A stretch of DNA of 64,000 nucleotides from Pseudanabaena sp. Salubria-1 (GTDB lineage: Bacteria; Cyanobacteriota; Cyanobacteriia; Pseudanabaenales; Pseudanabaenaceae). Shown piece after piece: positions 1-8,249 of this stretch (the first letter of the stretch is position 1; each line of letters begins with the position of its first letter). The DNA lies in the NCBI GenBank assembly GCA_023336205.1, contig JALQCR010000034.1, forward strand, positions 1 to 64,000. Direction: 5' to 3'. The position numbers were made by a program, and so were the translations under genes. The notes under the pieces were generated by a model, which had not been told where the DNA came from, did no database searches, and saw only the letters and a program-made list of their open reading frames with translations.

Positions 1-70
1 GTTTATAAACAAAAAAACCAAAAAAAAAACCAAAAAAAAAAAAAAAAAACCGGGCCCCCCCCCCCCCCCC
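1..70. other. Low-complexity homopolymer edge
   Basis: Runs of A, then a long run of C, with almost no other sequence. This is unlike the rest of the window and looks like an assembly or sequencing artefact at a contig edge rather than biological sequence. Nothing is encoded here. Confidence 0.75.
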
Positions 71-119
71 GCCACTTTTGTTTTGGGTTTTGCTAACTTC
101 GCAATGGCTATAACTATCA

Positions 120-1847
120 CTAAACATATCCCAACGCTCTATTTCGTCCTTGCTCTTTTGCTTTGTATAAAGCGCGATCGGCTTTAATCAACAAATCCAA
201 GCTAGAACTATCCTCGACCGTCATGTTCGCAACTCCACAGCTTAATGTCACCACATTACTGGTCTTAGAACTTTTGTGAGGAATATTGAGATTACGTACA
301 TTTGTAACGATCCTTTCTGCTACAGCTAAAGCTTCTTCATAACTAGTATGGGGAAGGATCACAGCAAATTCTTCACCTCCATAGCGACCAGCCAGTTCAC
401 CACTGCGTACTGATTTGTTAATAGCCTGAGCCACCAGTTTTAAGCATGTATCTCCTTCCTGATGCCCATAGCTGTCGTTATAAAGCTTAAAGTGGTCAAC
501 ATCGCAGATCAGTACAGAAAGGGCTTGCTTTGCATGAAAATTTTTCACCAGAAAGCGATCAAAATAGCGCCGATTTGCAATCTGTGTTAGTTCATCAATA
601 TTTGATGCATAGCGAAACTTTTCACCAAGTTGAATAATGGAGATGACACTACTTATTAAAAATGAACATAGAGTAGGAAATATGGGTAACCAAAAACTAA
701 ACAGAAAAGAAACGTAGCTAATTAAGACCAATCCCAAAATTGATATTAAAAGGAAAGTTAGTATACCTGTGATAAATTGAGTTTTCCCAAGATTACCCCC
801 TCTCAAAAACTCTGAAATTCCCTTAACGCCGATAGAAGCCCATACAAGAATCCATATTCCCTCAAGCCACTTTGGATAGGTTTTTAAAAATGGACGGTTA
901 TTTATGGCTCCATTAATAATTTGCGATATTAAGTTGGCATGAATATGTACACCTGGGATCTTGCCATATGGTGAATAGAAGAAATCACGCAGGCTTTCTG
1001 CGGTGGAGCCAATTAAGACAACCCGATCTTTAAACAGATCTTTTGGGTATTTCCCATCAAGAACATTTTTCATAGATACTTCTTGAAAACATTCTCGCAG
1101 GCAACGATAATTGAGCAAAATCTGGTAGCCACCATTATCAGTAGATGCATAACCTGCTTGATACGAATCTAATGGAGAAAACGTGGACTTACCTAAAGTG
1201 ACAGTAAGATCGTTACCTGAAGGTAGTTGTGGGAATATATTGTTTGAGCCCAAATACTTCAAGGCAATTTTGATTGAAAAGCTATAAAGTAGCTCGCCAT
1301 TCGGTTTCTCAATAGACAATAAACCTCGTCTTACAGTGCCATCTAGATCAACGACTGTGTCAACAAAGCCCACTTGCTTTTCATAATCAATATAAGGGGG
1401 AGGTGGAACACTTGGATTAACAAATTTTTCTGCGACGATTAAATTAGGGGAAGAATTAAAAACTCTTTTTAATTCTTCAAATCCTGGCTCTATTGGGAGG
1501 TTTCGATAAACATCTAAACCCATTACGCGCGGATTGCCTAATTTGACTGTAGTAATTAGATTCGCCACTACAGCATCCGAAAAAGGCCACTTTCCAATTT
1601 TGGCAATGTCATCATCATCAAAAGTGATAACAACAATTTTAGGATCTAAACTTTCAGCATTTCGGAACTCAAAGAGTTTGTCTAAGAACCTTAACTCTAG
1701 TAATTGAAATGCACCAAAGACCTGGACCAAAATAACTAGAGTAACGATCAAAATGGGAGCCGTAAATATGCTCGACTGAACTTTCTCTACGGCTCGAATC
1801 AAGCTCTTATTTAGTCTGCGTAGCGGATTCAGATGATTGAACGACAT
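120..1847 (-). CDS. CHASE2 sensor - GGDEF diguanylate cyclase
   Basis: Predicted membrane sensor making cyclic di-GMP from two GTP. A membrane segment near residues 28-50 is followed by a periplasmic CHASE2 domain (about 55-325, including the family-typical VVLIGSTAESLRDFF stretch), then closely spaced hydrophobic segments (about 330-410) and a C-terminal GGDEF domain (about 415-575). The active-site loop reads RYGGEEF, so the cyclase should be catalytically competent. An upstream RxxD-type inhibitory site was not looked for in detail. The start overlaps the end of the DUF928 gene by 41 bases, so the two are probably translated together. It is the last gene of a minus-strand series with CHAT and TPS genes; CHASE2 proteins often neighbour DUF928/CHAT/TPS genes in cyanobacteria. 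The ligand is unknown. Confidence 0.9.
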   Translation of the reverse strand: MSFNHLNPLRRLNKSLIRAVEKVQSSIFTAPILIVTLVILVQVFGAFQLLELRFLDKLFEFRNAESLDPKIVVITFDDDDIAKIGKWPFSDAVVANLITTVKLGNPRVMGLDVYRNLPIEPGFEELKRVFNSSPNLIVAEKFVNPSVPPPPYIDYEKQVGFVDTVVDLDGTVRRGLLSIEKPNGELLYSFSIKIALKYLGSNNIFPQLPSGNDLTVTLGKSTFSPLDSYQAGYASTDNGGYQILLNYRCLRECFQEVSMKNVLDGKYPKDLFKDRVVLIGSTAESLRDFFYSPYGKIPGVHIHANLISQIINGAINNRPFLKTYPKWLEGIWILVWASIGVKGISEFLRGGNLGKTQFITGILTFLLISILGLVLISYVSFLFSFWLPIFPTLCSFLISSVISIIQLGEKFRYASNIDELTQIANRRYFDRFLVKNFHAKQALSVLICDVDHFKLYNDSYGHQEGDTCLKLVAQAINKSVRSGELAGRYGGEEFAVILPHTSYEEALAVAERIVTNVRNLNIPHKSSKTSNVVTLSCGVANMTVEDSSSLDLLIKADRALYKAKEQGRNRALGYV

Positions 1848-2535
1848 GATCTTTTATCAACTTATTCCAAGCTTTAGAAAGAGTTTGATTGCTAGGGTTT
1901 TGCTTCTGCAATCGATTGAGTTCCTTGATCATGTCATACCAAATGCCATTTTCGCCATATATCACAATGCGATCAACTGGTGATGCCGATTTTAGCTTGG
2001 TGGTCAATAATTGCGATTTGGGTATGTGTTGAATCCAGCCTGAAATGATGGGGCTATCGGGTTTGAGTGTTTTTCCACAGATAAATGCCATCGTCCATTT
2101 ATATTTCTTATTTGCGACTAGATCTGGTGCATCTTTAGGAAAGTTAATAGAGACAAATCCAACCTCTGATGGTAAAGGCAGAAAAGTTTGGTAAACCTCT
2201 TTGCTATCTTCACTTTCAAGACTCAAAAGTATTTGTTTTGCTGATGTTTTGGCTTTAAATATTGGCAATTCAGGACGACTGGATATGGTTAATCCGTAGT
2301 TTGATTGAGGCAATATTGGTAATGTTTTTACTGGTTTACTAGGTATAGTTGAGTCGATCAAACAGCCTAAGTCACGAGTTGCGGCTCCAGTTGTAGTCCT
2401 AGGCGCTCTACCACTAGGAGGCTTGAAATTGATTGTCTGAGCCATCATCATCTCAGGCATAAATGCCAATGATAGTAAAGTAGCTGTTGATGTCGAAAGA
2501 CAAATCTTGGAGAGCTTAGATAAATTTGAGTACAT
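1807..2535 (-). CDS. DUF928 family exported protein
   Basis: Protein of 242 residues with an N-terminal signal peptide (hydrophobic segment about 12-30, cleavage probably after MMAQ). The mature part resembles the cyanobacterial DUF928 family: a GAATRDLGC-like start, a central Ig-like stretch with LPxxP, and the conserved YKWxMAFICG block near residue 145. Function is unknown. DUF928 genes recur beside CHASE2 and CHAT/TPS genes, which fits this context. The 3' end overlaps the CHASE2-GGDEF start by 41 bases. The ATG start has only a weak upstream purine stretch. Family assignment is from pattern recognition; no search was run. Confidence 0.8.
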   Translation of the reverse strand: MYSNLSKLSKICLSTSTATLLSLAFMPEMMMAQTINFKPPSGRAPRTTTGAATRDLGCLIDSTIPSKPVKTLPILPQSNYGLTISSRPELPIFKAKTSAKQILLSLESEDSKEVYQTFLPLPSEVGFVSINFPKDAPDLVANKKYKWTMAFICGKTLKPDSPIISGWIQHIPKSQLLTTKLKSASPVDRIVIYGENGIWYDMIKELNRLQKQNPSNQTLSKAWNKLIKDHVVQSSESATQTK

Positions 2536-2985
2536 CTTTATATCCTCAATTGGGAGAAAATATTCATAGTTAATATAGAAATTCTAAATTATTTGAAGCA
2601 AAGCCAATGGCATTAGGTTCCTTGTTATTAGCTTTAGCTTCACATGGTTAATTTAGGATTGCTATACCAAATAGCAAAAGATAAAAATCAATAAATATAC
2701 TGATTTTTGCCCTTGTTTTTTTAGCGGTTGTAAAAGTAGTGTTGAGTACAATAACTGTGATTTATCATAGTCTAGTGATTATGATTTAGCTATATTCAAA
2801 AGTTATACAAAAGATATATGCATACAGAAAATTTCTATGTCTACTAATTATTTGATGCAATTTTCTTCCTAATAATATATTTCTTTTAGATCGAGGTTGT
2901 TTGGAAGATAAGTGATTATATAGAAGCCAACTATCTATTAGGATAAATGCGGCTCTAAATTATTTTTGTCGGTGAGTATTGCAAC
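2536..2985. other. AT-rich intergenic gap
   Basis: About 450 bases between the CHAT gene and the DUF928 gene, both on the minus strand. It is AT-rich, and I see no convincing ORF, RNA gene or long palindrome. It probably holds the promoter of the DUF928/CHASE2 pair, so that pair may be transcribed separately from the CHAT/TPS genes. Confidence 0.6.
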
Positions 2986-5748
2986 CTAAAGCCAGCTACC
3001 CACTAGTACAAAAGCTGCCCAGTAGTATGGATGTCGGTATTGTGAATCTTTAAGTATTGAAAGTTGAGATTTTTGTAATGCTTCTGCTTTAGAAATATTA
3101 GGTTGGCTGACGAGAATGTCATAGAAATTTGACATTAGCTTACTGGTTGAGTCATCATTGACTGCCCATAAGCTACCAATCGTACTCCTCGCGCCAGAGC
3201 GTATTGCAATACCAGCAAGTCCCAAGATCGCTTTCACATCACCTTCGGCAGTTTTACAAGCACTGAGTACAAGTAACTCTAGAGGTTGTTTGCGATTGTC
3301 GGTGCGATCGCGCAAAAACTTATAGAAATCTGGGACTGTGACGCGATCATCCCAAGCCAAAATAAAAGTTGACTCAGGATCGGAGCTAAACTGTCCATGT
3401 GTAGCTAGGTGGACTATAGCTGTACCTGACTCCGATAGCCCTTTCTGTAAGTTCGTTTTAGTAAAGTCGCTATTTAGTTCTAAGTCAGTGGGAATTTGCT
3501 TGGAGATTTGGTTAGCTTCAAACTTTACACCTTTTAACTCAGTAAAACCCTGCCTAGCTTCTGATAGTCCGCCTAGCCAAACTTTCAGTTGTCCTCGATC
3601 TAGCGGCTTTGCTCCTAATATTTGTAGTCCTGGGGTTAAAGCCATACTATATTTTTCGATCGCATATTGCTTGCCATCATGTAGGGCTGCCATGGGCAGA
3701 TTTCGCAATGAGCCATCCAGAACAAATACTAAATTTTTGATTTGCTTTGCAGCGAGGGCTGTTTCTGAAGGACGGATGATCAAGTCGTATAGTTTTTGTG
3801 AGACTTTTAAGCGAGTACGTTCAGAAAATGCTGGGTTCAGGGCTTGAAGAAATTGATCGGCACTATCTTCTAATTCTGTCTGCGATATATTCGAGGAATA
3901 ATATCGCAGAGGTTCTTTGGGTAATGAGAGGATCAATGCTAGGCGATCGCTTAAGATTGCCGAATAGATCACTGCGGAATTGGAGTCCACAGCATCAATT
4001 TGCTGTGGTTGGATATTGAGACAAGCTGCTCGGAAGAAATTTTCTAGCTCTACAACTTGCAGTGACTCAAGGGTAAGCCGCGCTTGGATCAGGTTTTCTT
4101 GAGATGGTTTATCGCTTTTTAGTAATAGAGAGACGAGTTCACGATAAATTGGCTCGATGCGATCGCGAAAGGCAAACTGAACTTCTGGCGATGTCGCAAC
4201 TAGCTCTCGACGCAGATTTTGGATATTCTTGATCGCTTGACTGTAGGCATCAATTGCGAGGTCGGATTTGCCCTGTTTGTTTAAGATGCGACCTGAGAGC
4301 CATTTCCAACGATAGAGTAAGTCATCGGCACTTATTGATTGAGCAAGCAAGAGCGCCCGTTGGGAAAGATGATAGGCTTCCGAGAGTTGTTGATTTTGTT
4401 CGTAAAGTCCACCTAAAGCACCAATTGCAAAGGACTCGGCTCTGCGGTCTTGAATGGATTGGGCTTGCCTCAACGCTACGGTTAATAACTCGGCAATCCT
4501 TGATGTGGTAATTGGACGAGCATCTGGATCTTTAATTTTCATCAAGCTTTCGCTCAAATTGACGCTCAGATAAACACTGCGACGGCTAGGCTGCAATTTC
4601 GTCAGCTCTGGTTCGATCTGTTGCCATAGTGGTTGAACTTGTTGGAGGCGATCGCTTTCAACGAGCAAACTTAAACTTAAAGCCTGTGCTTCTAAGCGCA
4701 AAATGCTTACAGGAGAAGTTTTTGCGGCTTGTTCATATTTTTGTAAAGCGCCATCAATATCTTTGATAAACCTAAAGTTATTGCCAATGCTGATTAATGT
4801 GGCGCTGCTCTCGGCAGGATTGTTTAGATTTTGAGCGATCGCTAAGCTTTGTTCGAGGACTTTTTGAGACTTGGCAAGATCACCAAGGGTCTGTAGCGTC
4901 GTGCCGAGGCTATGTAGGGCTACAGAGCTCTCGGCAGGATTGTTTAGATTTTGAGCGATCGCTAAGCTTTGTTCGAGGACTTTTTGAGACTTGGCAAGAT
5001 CACCAAGGGTCTGTAGCGTCGTGCCGAGGCTATGTAGGGCTACAGATTTTAGGAGTGAGTCTGGTTGCTTTTGGAGACGTAATTCGATCGCTTCTAATTG
5101 TTCACTCGCTAGACGAAATAGCCCTAAAGCTTGAAGTGCTTGTGCTTGATTGGTTTGACTACCTAATAGCCCAATTTCGTCATCGAGTTGAGTGTATCGC
5201 TCCGCCGCTATTTTCCAATTGTCTAGGGCGGCTTGGGGATTGCCCATAGCAAGTTGGAGGCTGCCCTGTGTATTGCTGATTCTTGCCGCGATCGCTAGTC
5301 CTTCTTTACTCGTCAATAGTTGTCTATCCAGTAAATTTGCACTCTGGGCTATCGTTTCTTGAGCTTGTTCCCACTCGCCAAGTTCTTGATAAGCCATTGA
5401 GAGATAATTTAGGCACAGTGCCTCATTTAATTGAGCGCGTAATTTTTCAGTTATGGTGTTTTGGCGAAGACGATAGGTGAATAGAGCTTTTTTCCAAGTG
5501 GCTACGGCTTCGGTAAGGTTGCCTTGTGCATAGAGGCGGCTTCCTTGCTCTAGCAATGAAGGCTGATTGGACTGGGATAATTGCGTTGATAGGTTGGGAT
5601 TATCCGCAGTTTGGTTACGGGTGGCGATCGCTGGTTGGATGATCGTGATTGAGCAGTAGGTAGCGATCGCCAACATCAACAGAAATGTCAGTTTCTTTTT
5701 ATTAATTATTTGCCAGAACTTTCGAGCAATAGCGATCGCAAATTTCAT
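2986..5748 (-). CDS. TPR-repeat CHAT-domain (caspase-like) protein
   Basis: Protein of 920 residues: an N-terminal signal/anchor segment (about 20-42), a long TPR array (about 65-560) and a C-terminal CHAT peptidase domain (about 600-920). Both catalytic landmarks are visible: ATHG with the His near residue 784, and SACKT with the Cys near residue 831. The domain ends with the usual HPYYWAAFVLVG block. CHAT proteins are clan CD, caspase/separase-related cysteine peptidases, often with TPRs for partner binding; the N-terminal segment suggests an exported or anchored protein. It lies 14 bases downstream of a TpsA exoprotein gene on the same strand, suggesting an operon. A 40-residue TPR unit is duplicated exactly at DNA level. 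The substrate is unknown; acting on the neighbouring TpsA proteins is only a hypothesis. Confidence 0.92.
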   Translation of the reverse strand: MKFAIAIARKFWQIINKKKLTFLLMLAIATYCSITIIQPAIATRNQTADNPNLSTQLSQSNQPSLLEQGSRLYAQGNLTEAVATWKKALFTYRLRQNTITEKLRAQLNEALCLNYLSMAYQELGEWEQAQETIAQSANLLDRQLLTSKEGLAIAARISNTQGSLQLAMGNPQAALDNWKIAAERYTQLDDEIGLLGSQTNQAQALQALGLFRLASEQLEAIELRLQKQPDSLLKSVALHSLGTTLQTLGDLAKSQKVLEQSLAIAQNLNNPAESSVALHSLGTTLQTLGDLAKSQKVLEQSLAIAQNLNNPAESSATLISIGNNFRFIKDIDGALQKYEQAAKTSPVSILRLEAQALSLSLLVESDRLQQVQPLWQQIEPELTKLQPSRRSVYLSVNLSESLMKIKDPDARPITTSRIAELLTVALRQAQSIQDRRAESFAIGALGGLYEQNQQLSEAYHLSQRALLLAQSISADDLLYRWKWLSGRILNKQGKSDLAIDAYSQAIKNIQNLRRELVATSPEVQFAFRDRIEPIYRELVSLLLKSDKPSQENLIQARLTLESLQVVELENFFRAACLNIQPQQIDAVDSNSAVIYSAILSDRLALILSLPKEPLRYYSSNISQTELEDSADQFLQALNPAFSERTRLKVSQKLYDLIIRPSETALAAKQIKNLVFVLDGSLRNLPMAALHDGKQYAIEKYSMALTPGLQILGAKPLDRGQLKVWLGGLSEARQGFTELKGVKFEANQISKQIPTDLELNSDFTKTNLQKGLSESGTAIVHLATHGQFSSDPESTFILAWDDRVTVPDFYKFLRDRTDNRKQPLELLVLSACKTAEGDVKAILGLAGIAIRSGARSTIGSLWAVNDDSTSKLMSNFYDILVSQPNISKAEALQKSQLSILKDSQYRHPYYWAAFVLVGSWL
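4807..5046. repeat. Perfect 120-bp tandem duplication inside TPR array
   Basis: Bases 4807-4926 and 4927-5046 are identical, each encoding the same 40-residue TPR unit. Perfect identity at synonymous sites points to a very recent duplication or to slippage. The reading frame is kept. Confidence 0.95.
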
Positions 5749-5762
5749 ATTTTTATGCCTAT

Positions 5763-8243
5763 CTATTTGGGTGGATTAGCTGGGCAAATTACTGGGAGTC
5801 GCCACACTGGATCTGAAGGCGATGTTGCATAGGCTAACAGTTTTAAGCGTCCATTGCCATCTTTTTCCCAGCCTTGGGCTTCGATTTGGGGAATGGGTTG
5901 GATGGCGACTGGAAGAGTGGACTGAGTGGTGACTAGATTAGTCTCAGTTTGAGATGTGATATTTGATTGTGTCGAGGGGATTTCTGACAATCGCAAATCT
6001 CGCCAAATCGCTTGACTAGAAATTACTTTTGAAGCATCAGATGGAACGCCACCGCGTCCAGTAACAACAAGTTCATTACCACGGAGGCGATCGCAAGCCG
6101 CCACGATTTGCTGTTTATTGCCATCGGTTAGTTCATTGTCACCGATTAATTTATCGGCGGTGCGACCTGAGACAAGCCCATTAAATTGTGGACCTAAAGA
6201 TGAAGATGCGGTGATGTCACTGAGTGGAGTCAAGCGATCGACAAACTGAAAACCGATCACCACGCCTCGATCTGCGATAACCACCCGACCTCCAAAACTA
6301 TTGATCGAAGTCGCAGTAATATCACTATTTTCTGTGGGAATTGCCACCAGAAGGGCTGTATTAATCGTAATATTACCACCTGTCGCAGTTCCAAAGGCAT
6401 TAGCGGAAATCGTACTACGATTGCGTAAAAGAATTAGGTTTGAATTCAGGTTGATATTACCTCGACTGCCACTCAACGAATCAACGTTTATGCTTCCCTG
6501 ATCAAGTAGAATTGATGGCGAGTTAATCGTGATGTTACCCACTGAGCCACTGCCAACATTGCTAGGGTCTGGGACTGTAAGTGAAGTATTAAAGTTGCTT
6601 GCACTGATAATCCCCCCATCGCGCACGATCAAGCGATCGCTATTAACTTGAATATTACCTCCATTTCCTGTACCAAAAGTGGCATTGGCAAATAAACCAC
6701 TCTGATTATTGTCATTCTGTCCAGAGATATCGATTAGTTTGGAATTGATCGATAAGTTTCCCGCATTACCATTGTCTCGAGTATCAACTAAAATCTGTCC
6801 TCCATTCTTCAGTAAAATACTATCTGCTGTAATTCTTATATTTCCTCCATTACCAGTTCCTAATGATTCGCTGAAAATGGCTGACGGAAAGCGCGAATTA
6901 CTCCCATCGAGAAAGATGCTTTTTGCGGTGATATCAATCGTACCTGCATTGCCAATCCCAACCGTACTAGCCTCCAAAACCGAACCGCCAGTCATTCGCA
7001 GATTATCTGTGGTAATTTTCAAGTTACCTCCATTTCCCGTATCATATGCAAGTACGCCAATAAATATAGGAAAGAATGGATTGTTAATATTTTGCTTATT
7101 AATAATCAAGTCGATGTTTTTCGCGGTGATGTCGATGTTACCTGCATTGCCACTACTAGTGGACGCAGATGACAGCACTACATTTTCATTAATTAGTAGT
7201 TTGTCGGTGGTAATAATAATATTTCCACCCTTTCCTGAAGAATTTGAATCTGCACCTATACTGCTTAGTAGCGTATTAGAGTCTCTGTTTATTGCGAAGA
7301 GTTCTGTAGCGCGGACAAATACATCACCGCCATTGCCATTGCTAAAAGTAGAAGATTGCAGTTCCGATCCGCCTTCAAGGGTTACTTGTCTTCCCTGTAC
7401 CTGAATATTGCCCCCACCGTTAAGCCCACTTGTATTCGCTACGGATTCTTGATCTAGTCGGATATTGCCAAGACTAGGCGCATTATCATAACTTAAACTC
7501 AAGCCATTACCCGTTTGCGAGATCGCTACAAATCCATTACCAGCAACACTACCGAGTTCGATGCGTCCACTTTCGGCGAATAAGTTTGCTCCTTGCAGTG
7601 TTACATCCCCTCCAACCAGCGCTAAAGTTCGACCAGTCTGTACGCTTAAAGCTGGAGTGCCTTGGGTAGCAGAAATCGCGCCATTAGTTAGCCCGTTAAA
7701 CTGTAAGCCAACTGGAGCACTAACTAGTAATAAAGGTGAGGTTGTCTGTGTATTGGCATTAGCGCGAAATTCATTTCCATCTAGAAACCGAATACTATTA
7801 GCGGTAGTCGCTAAAAACGATCCACCAATGTTCAAGCTAGCATTTTGCCCAAACAGAATCCCACTAGGATTAATCAAAAACAAATTTGCTGTGCTATTGG
7901 CGCTAATTAAACCATCGATGCTGGATATCGAATTTCCTGTTACCCGAACAAGAATATTTTGGATTAGTGCAGAGTTGTCAAAAAATGCTTCAGTGCCTGT
8001 GGGCAGAGAGAATTGGCTAAAACTATGAAATAAGCTGGAATTTGCTGTTGTTCCTCCTGTGATTGTGAACAATGGATTAGTATCAACAACAACTGAAGGG
8101 CTGGGCAATGTGGCATCTGGGGTGATTTGGGCAAATGTATGCTGGGGAATACATACAGCGAAAATATTCGCAAACATAAAAGCTGCGATCGCATTTTTAA
8201 GACAGTTCCATCGCAAGATCTTCATGTTGCTTCTAATAGCCAT
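5763..8243 (-). CDS. TpsA-type filamentous haemagglutinin N-domain exoprotein 1
   Basis: Large exoprotein (about 826 residues) of the two-partner secretion type. A signal peptide ending around TFAQ is followed by the TPS/haemagglutination-activity domain (about 40-165) with its NPSGILFGQNASLNIGG block, then a Gly/Asn-rich repetitive region expected to fold as a right-handed beta-helix (about 200-680). The conserved C-terminal part has CDRLRGNE, TGRGG and WRDLRLSE and ends in a WRLPVICP motif. It should cross the outer membrane through a TpsB partner; the nearest candidate is the divergent gene at 13516. The ATG at 8243 lies six bases after the stop of the preceding paralogue, implying one transcript. 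A second ATG at 8225 would also leave a good signal peptide. Adhesin activity is inferred. Confidence 0.9.
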   Translation of the reverse strand: MAIRSNMKILRWNCLKNAIAAFMFANIFAVCIPQHTFAQITPDATLPSPSVVVDTNPLFTITGGTTANSSLFHSFSQFSLPTGTEAFFDNSALIQNILVRVTGNSISSIDGLISANSTANLFLINPSGILFGQNASLNIGGSFLATTANSIRFLDGNEFRANANTQTTSPLLLVSAPVGLQFNGLTNGAISATQGTPALSVQTGRTLALVGGDVTLQGANLFAESGRIELGSVAGNGFVAISQTGNGLSLSYDNAPSLGNIRLDQESVANTSGLNGGGNIQVQGRQVTLEGGSELQSSTFSNGNGGDVFVRATELFAINRDSNTLLSSIGADSNSSGKGGNIIITTDKLLINENVVLSSASTSSGNAGNIDITAKNIDLIINKQNINNPFFPIFIGVLAYDTGNGGNLKITTDNLRMTGGSVLEASTVGIGNAGTIDITAKSIFLDGSNSRFPSAIFSESLGTGNGGNIRITADSILLKNGGQILVDTRDNGNAGNLSINSKLIDISGQNDNNQSGLFANATFGTGNGGNIQVNSDRLIVRDGGIISASNFNTSLTVPDPSNVGSGSVGNITINSPSILLDQGSINVDSLSGSRGNINLNSNLILLRNRSTISANAFGTATGGNITINTALLVAIPTENSDITATSINSFGGRVVIADRGVVIGFQFVDRLTPLSDITASSSLGPQFNGLVSGRTADKLIGDNELTDGNKQQIVAACDRLRGNELVVTGRGGVPSDASKVISSQAIWRDLRLSEIPSTQSNITSQTETNLVTTQSTLPVAIQPIPQIEAQGWEKDGNGRLKLLAYATSPSDPVWRLPVICPANPPK

Positions 8244-8249
8244 AGCCAA

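Noticed and set aside
1..70. Homopolymer A and C tracts as a possible biological repeat
   Set aside because: Base composition and position at the very edge fit an assembly artefact better than any element.
4797..5249. Plus-strand frame with an internal repeat opposite the CHAT gene
   Set aside because: Its repeat is only the antisense of the 120-bp TPR duplication.
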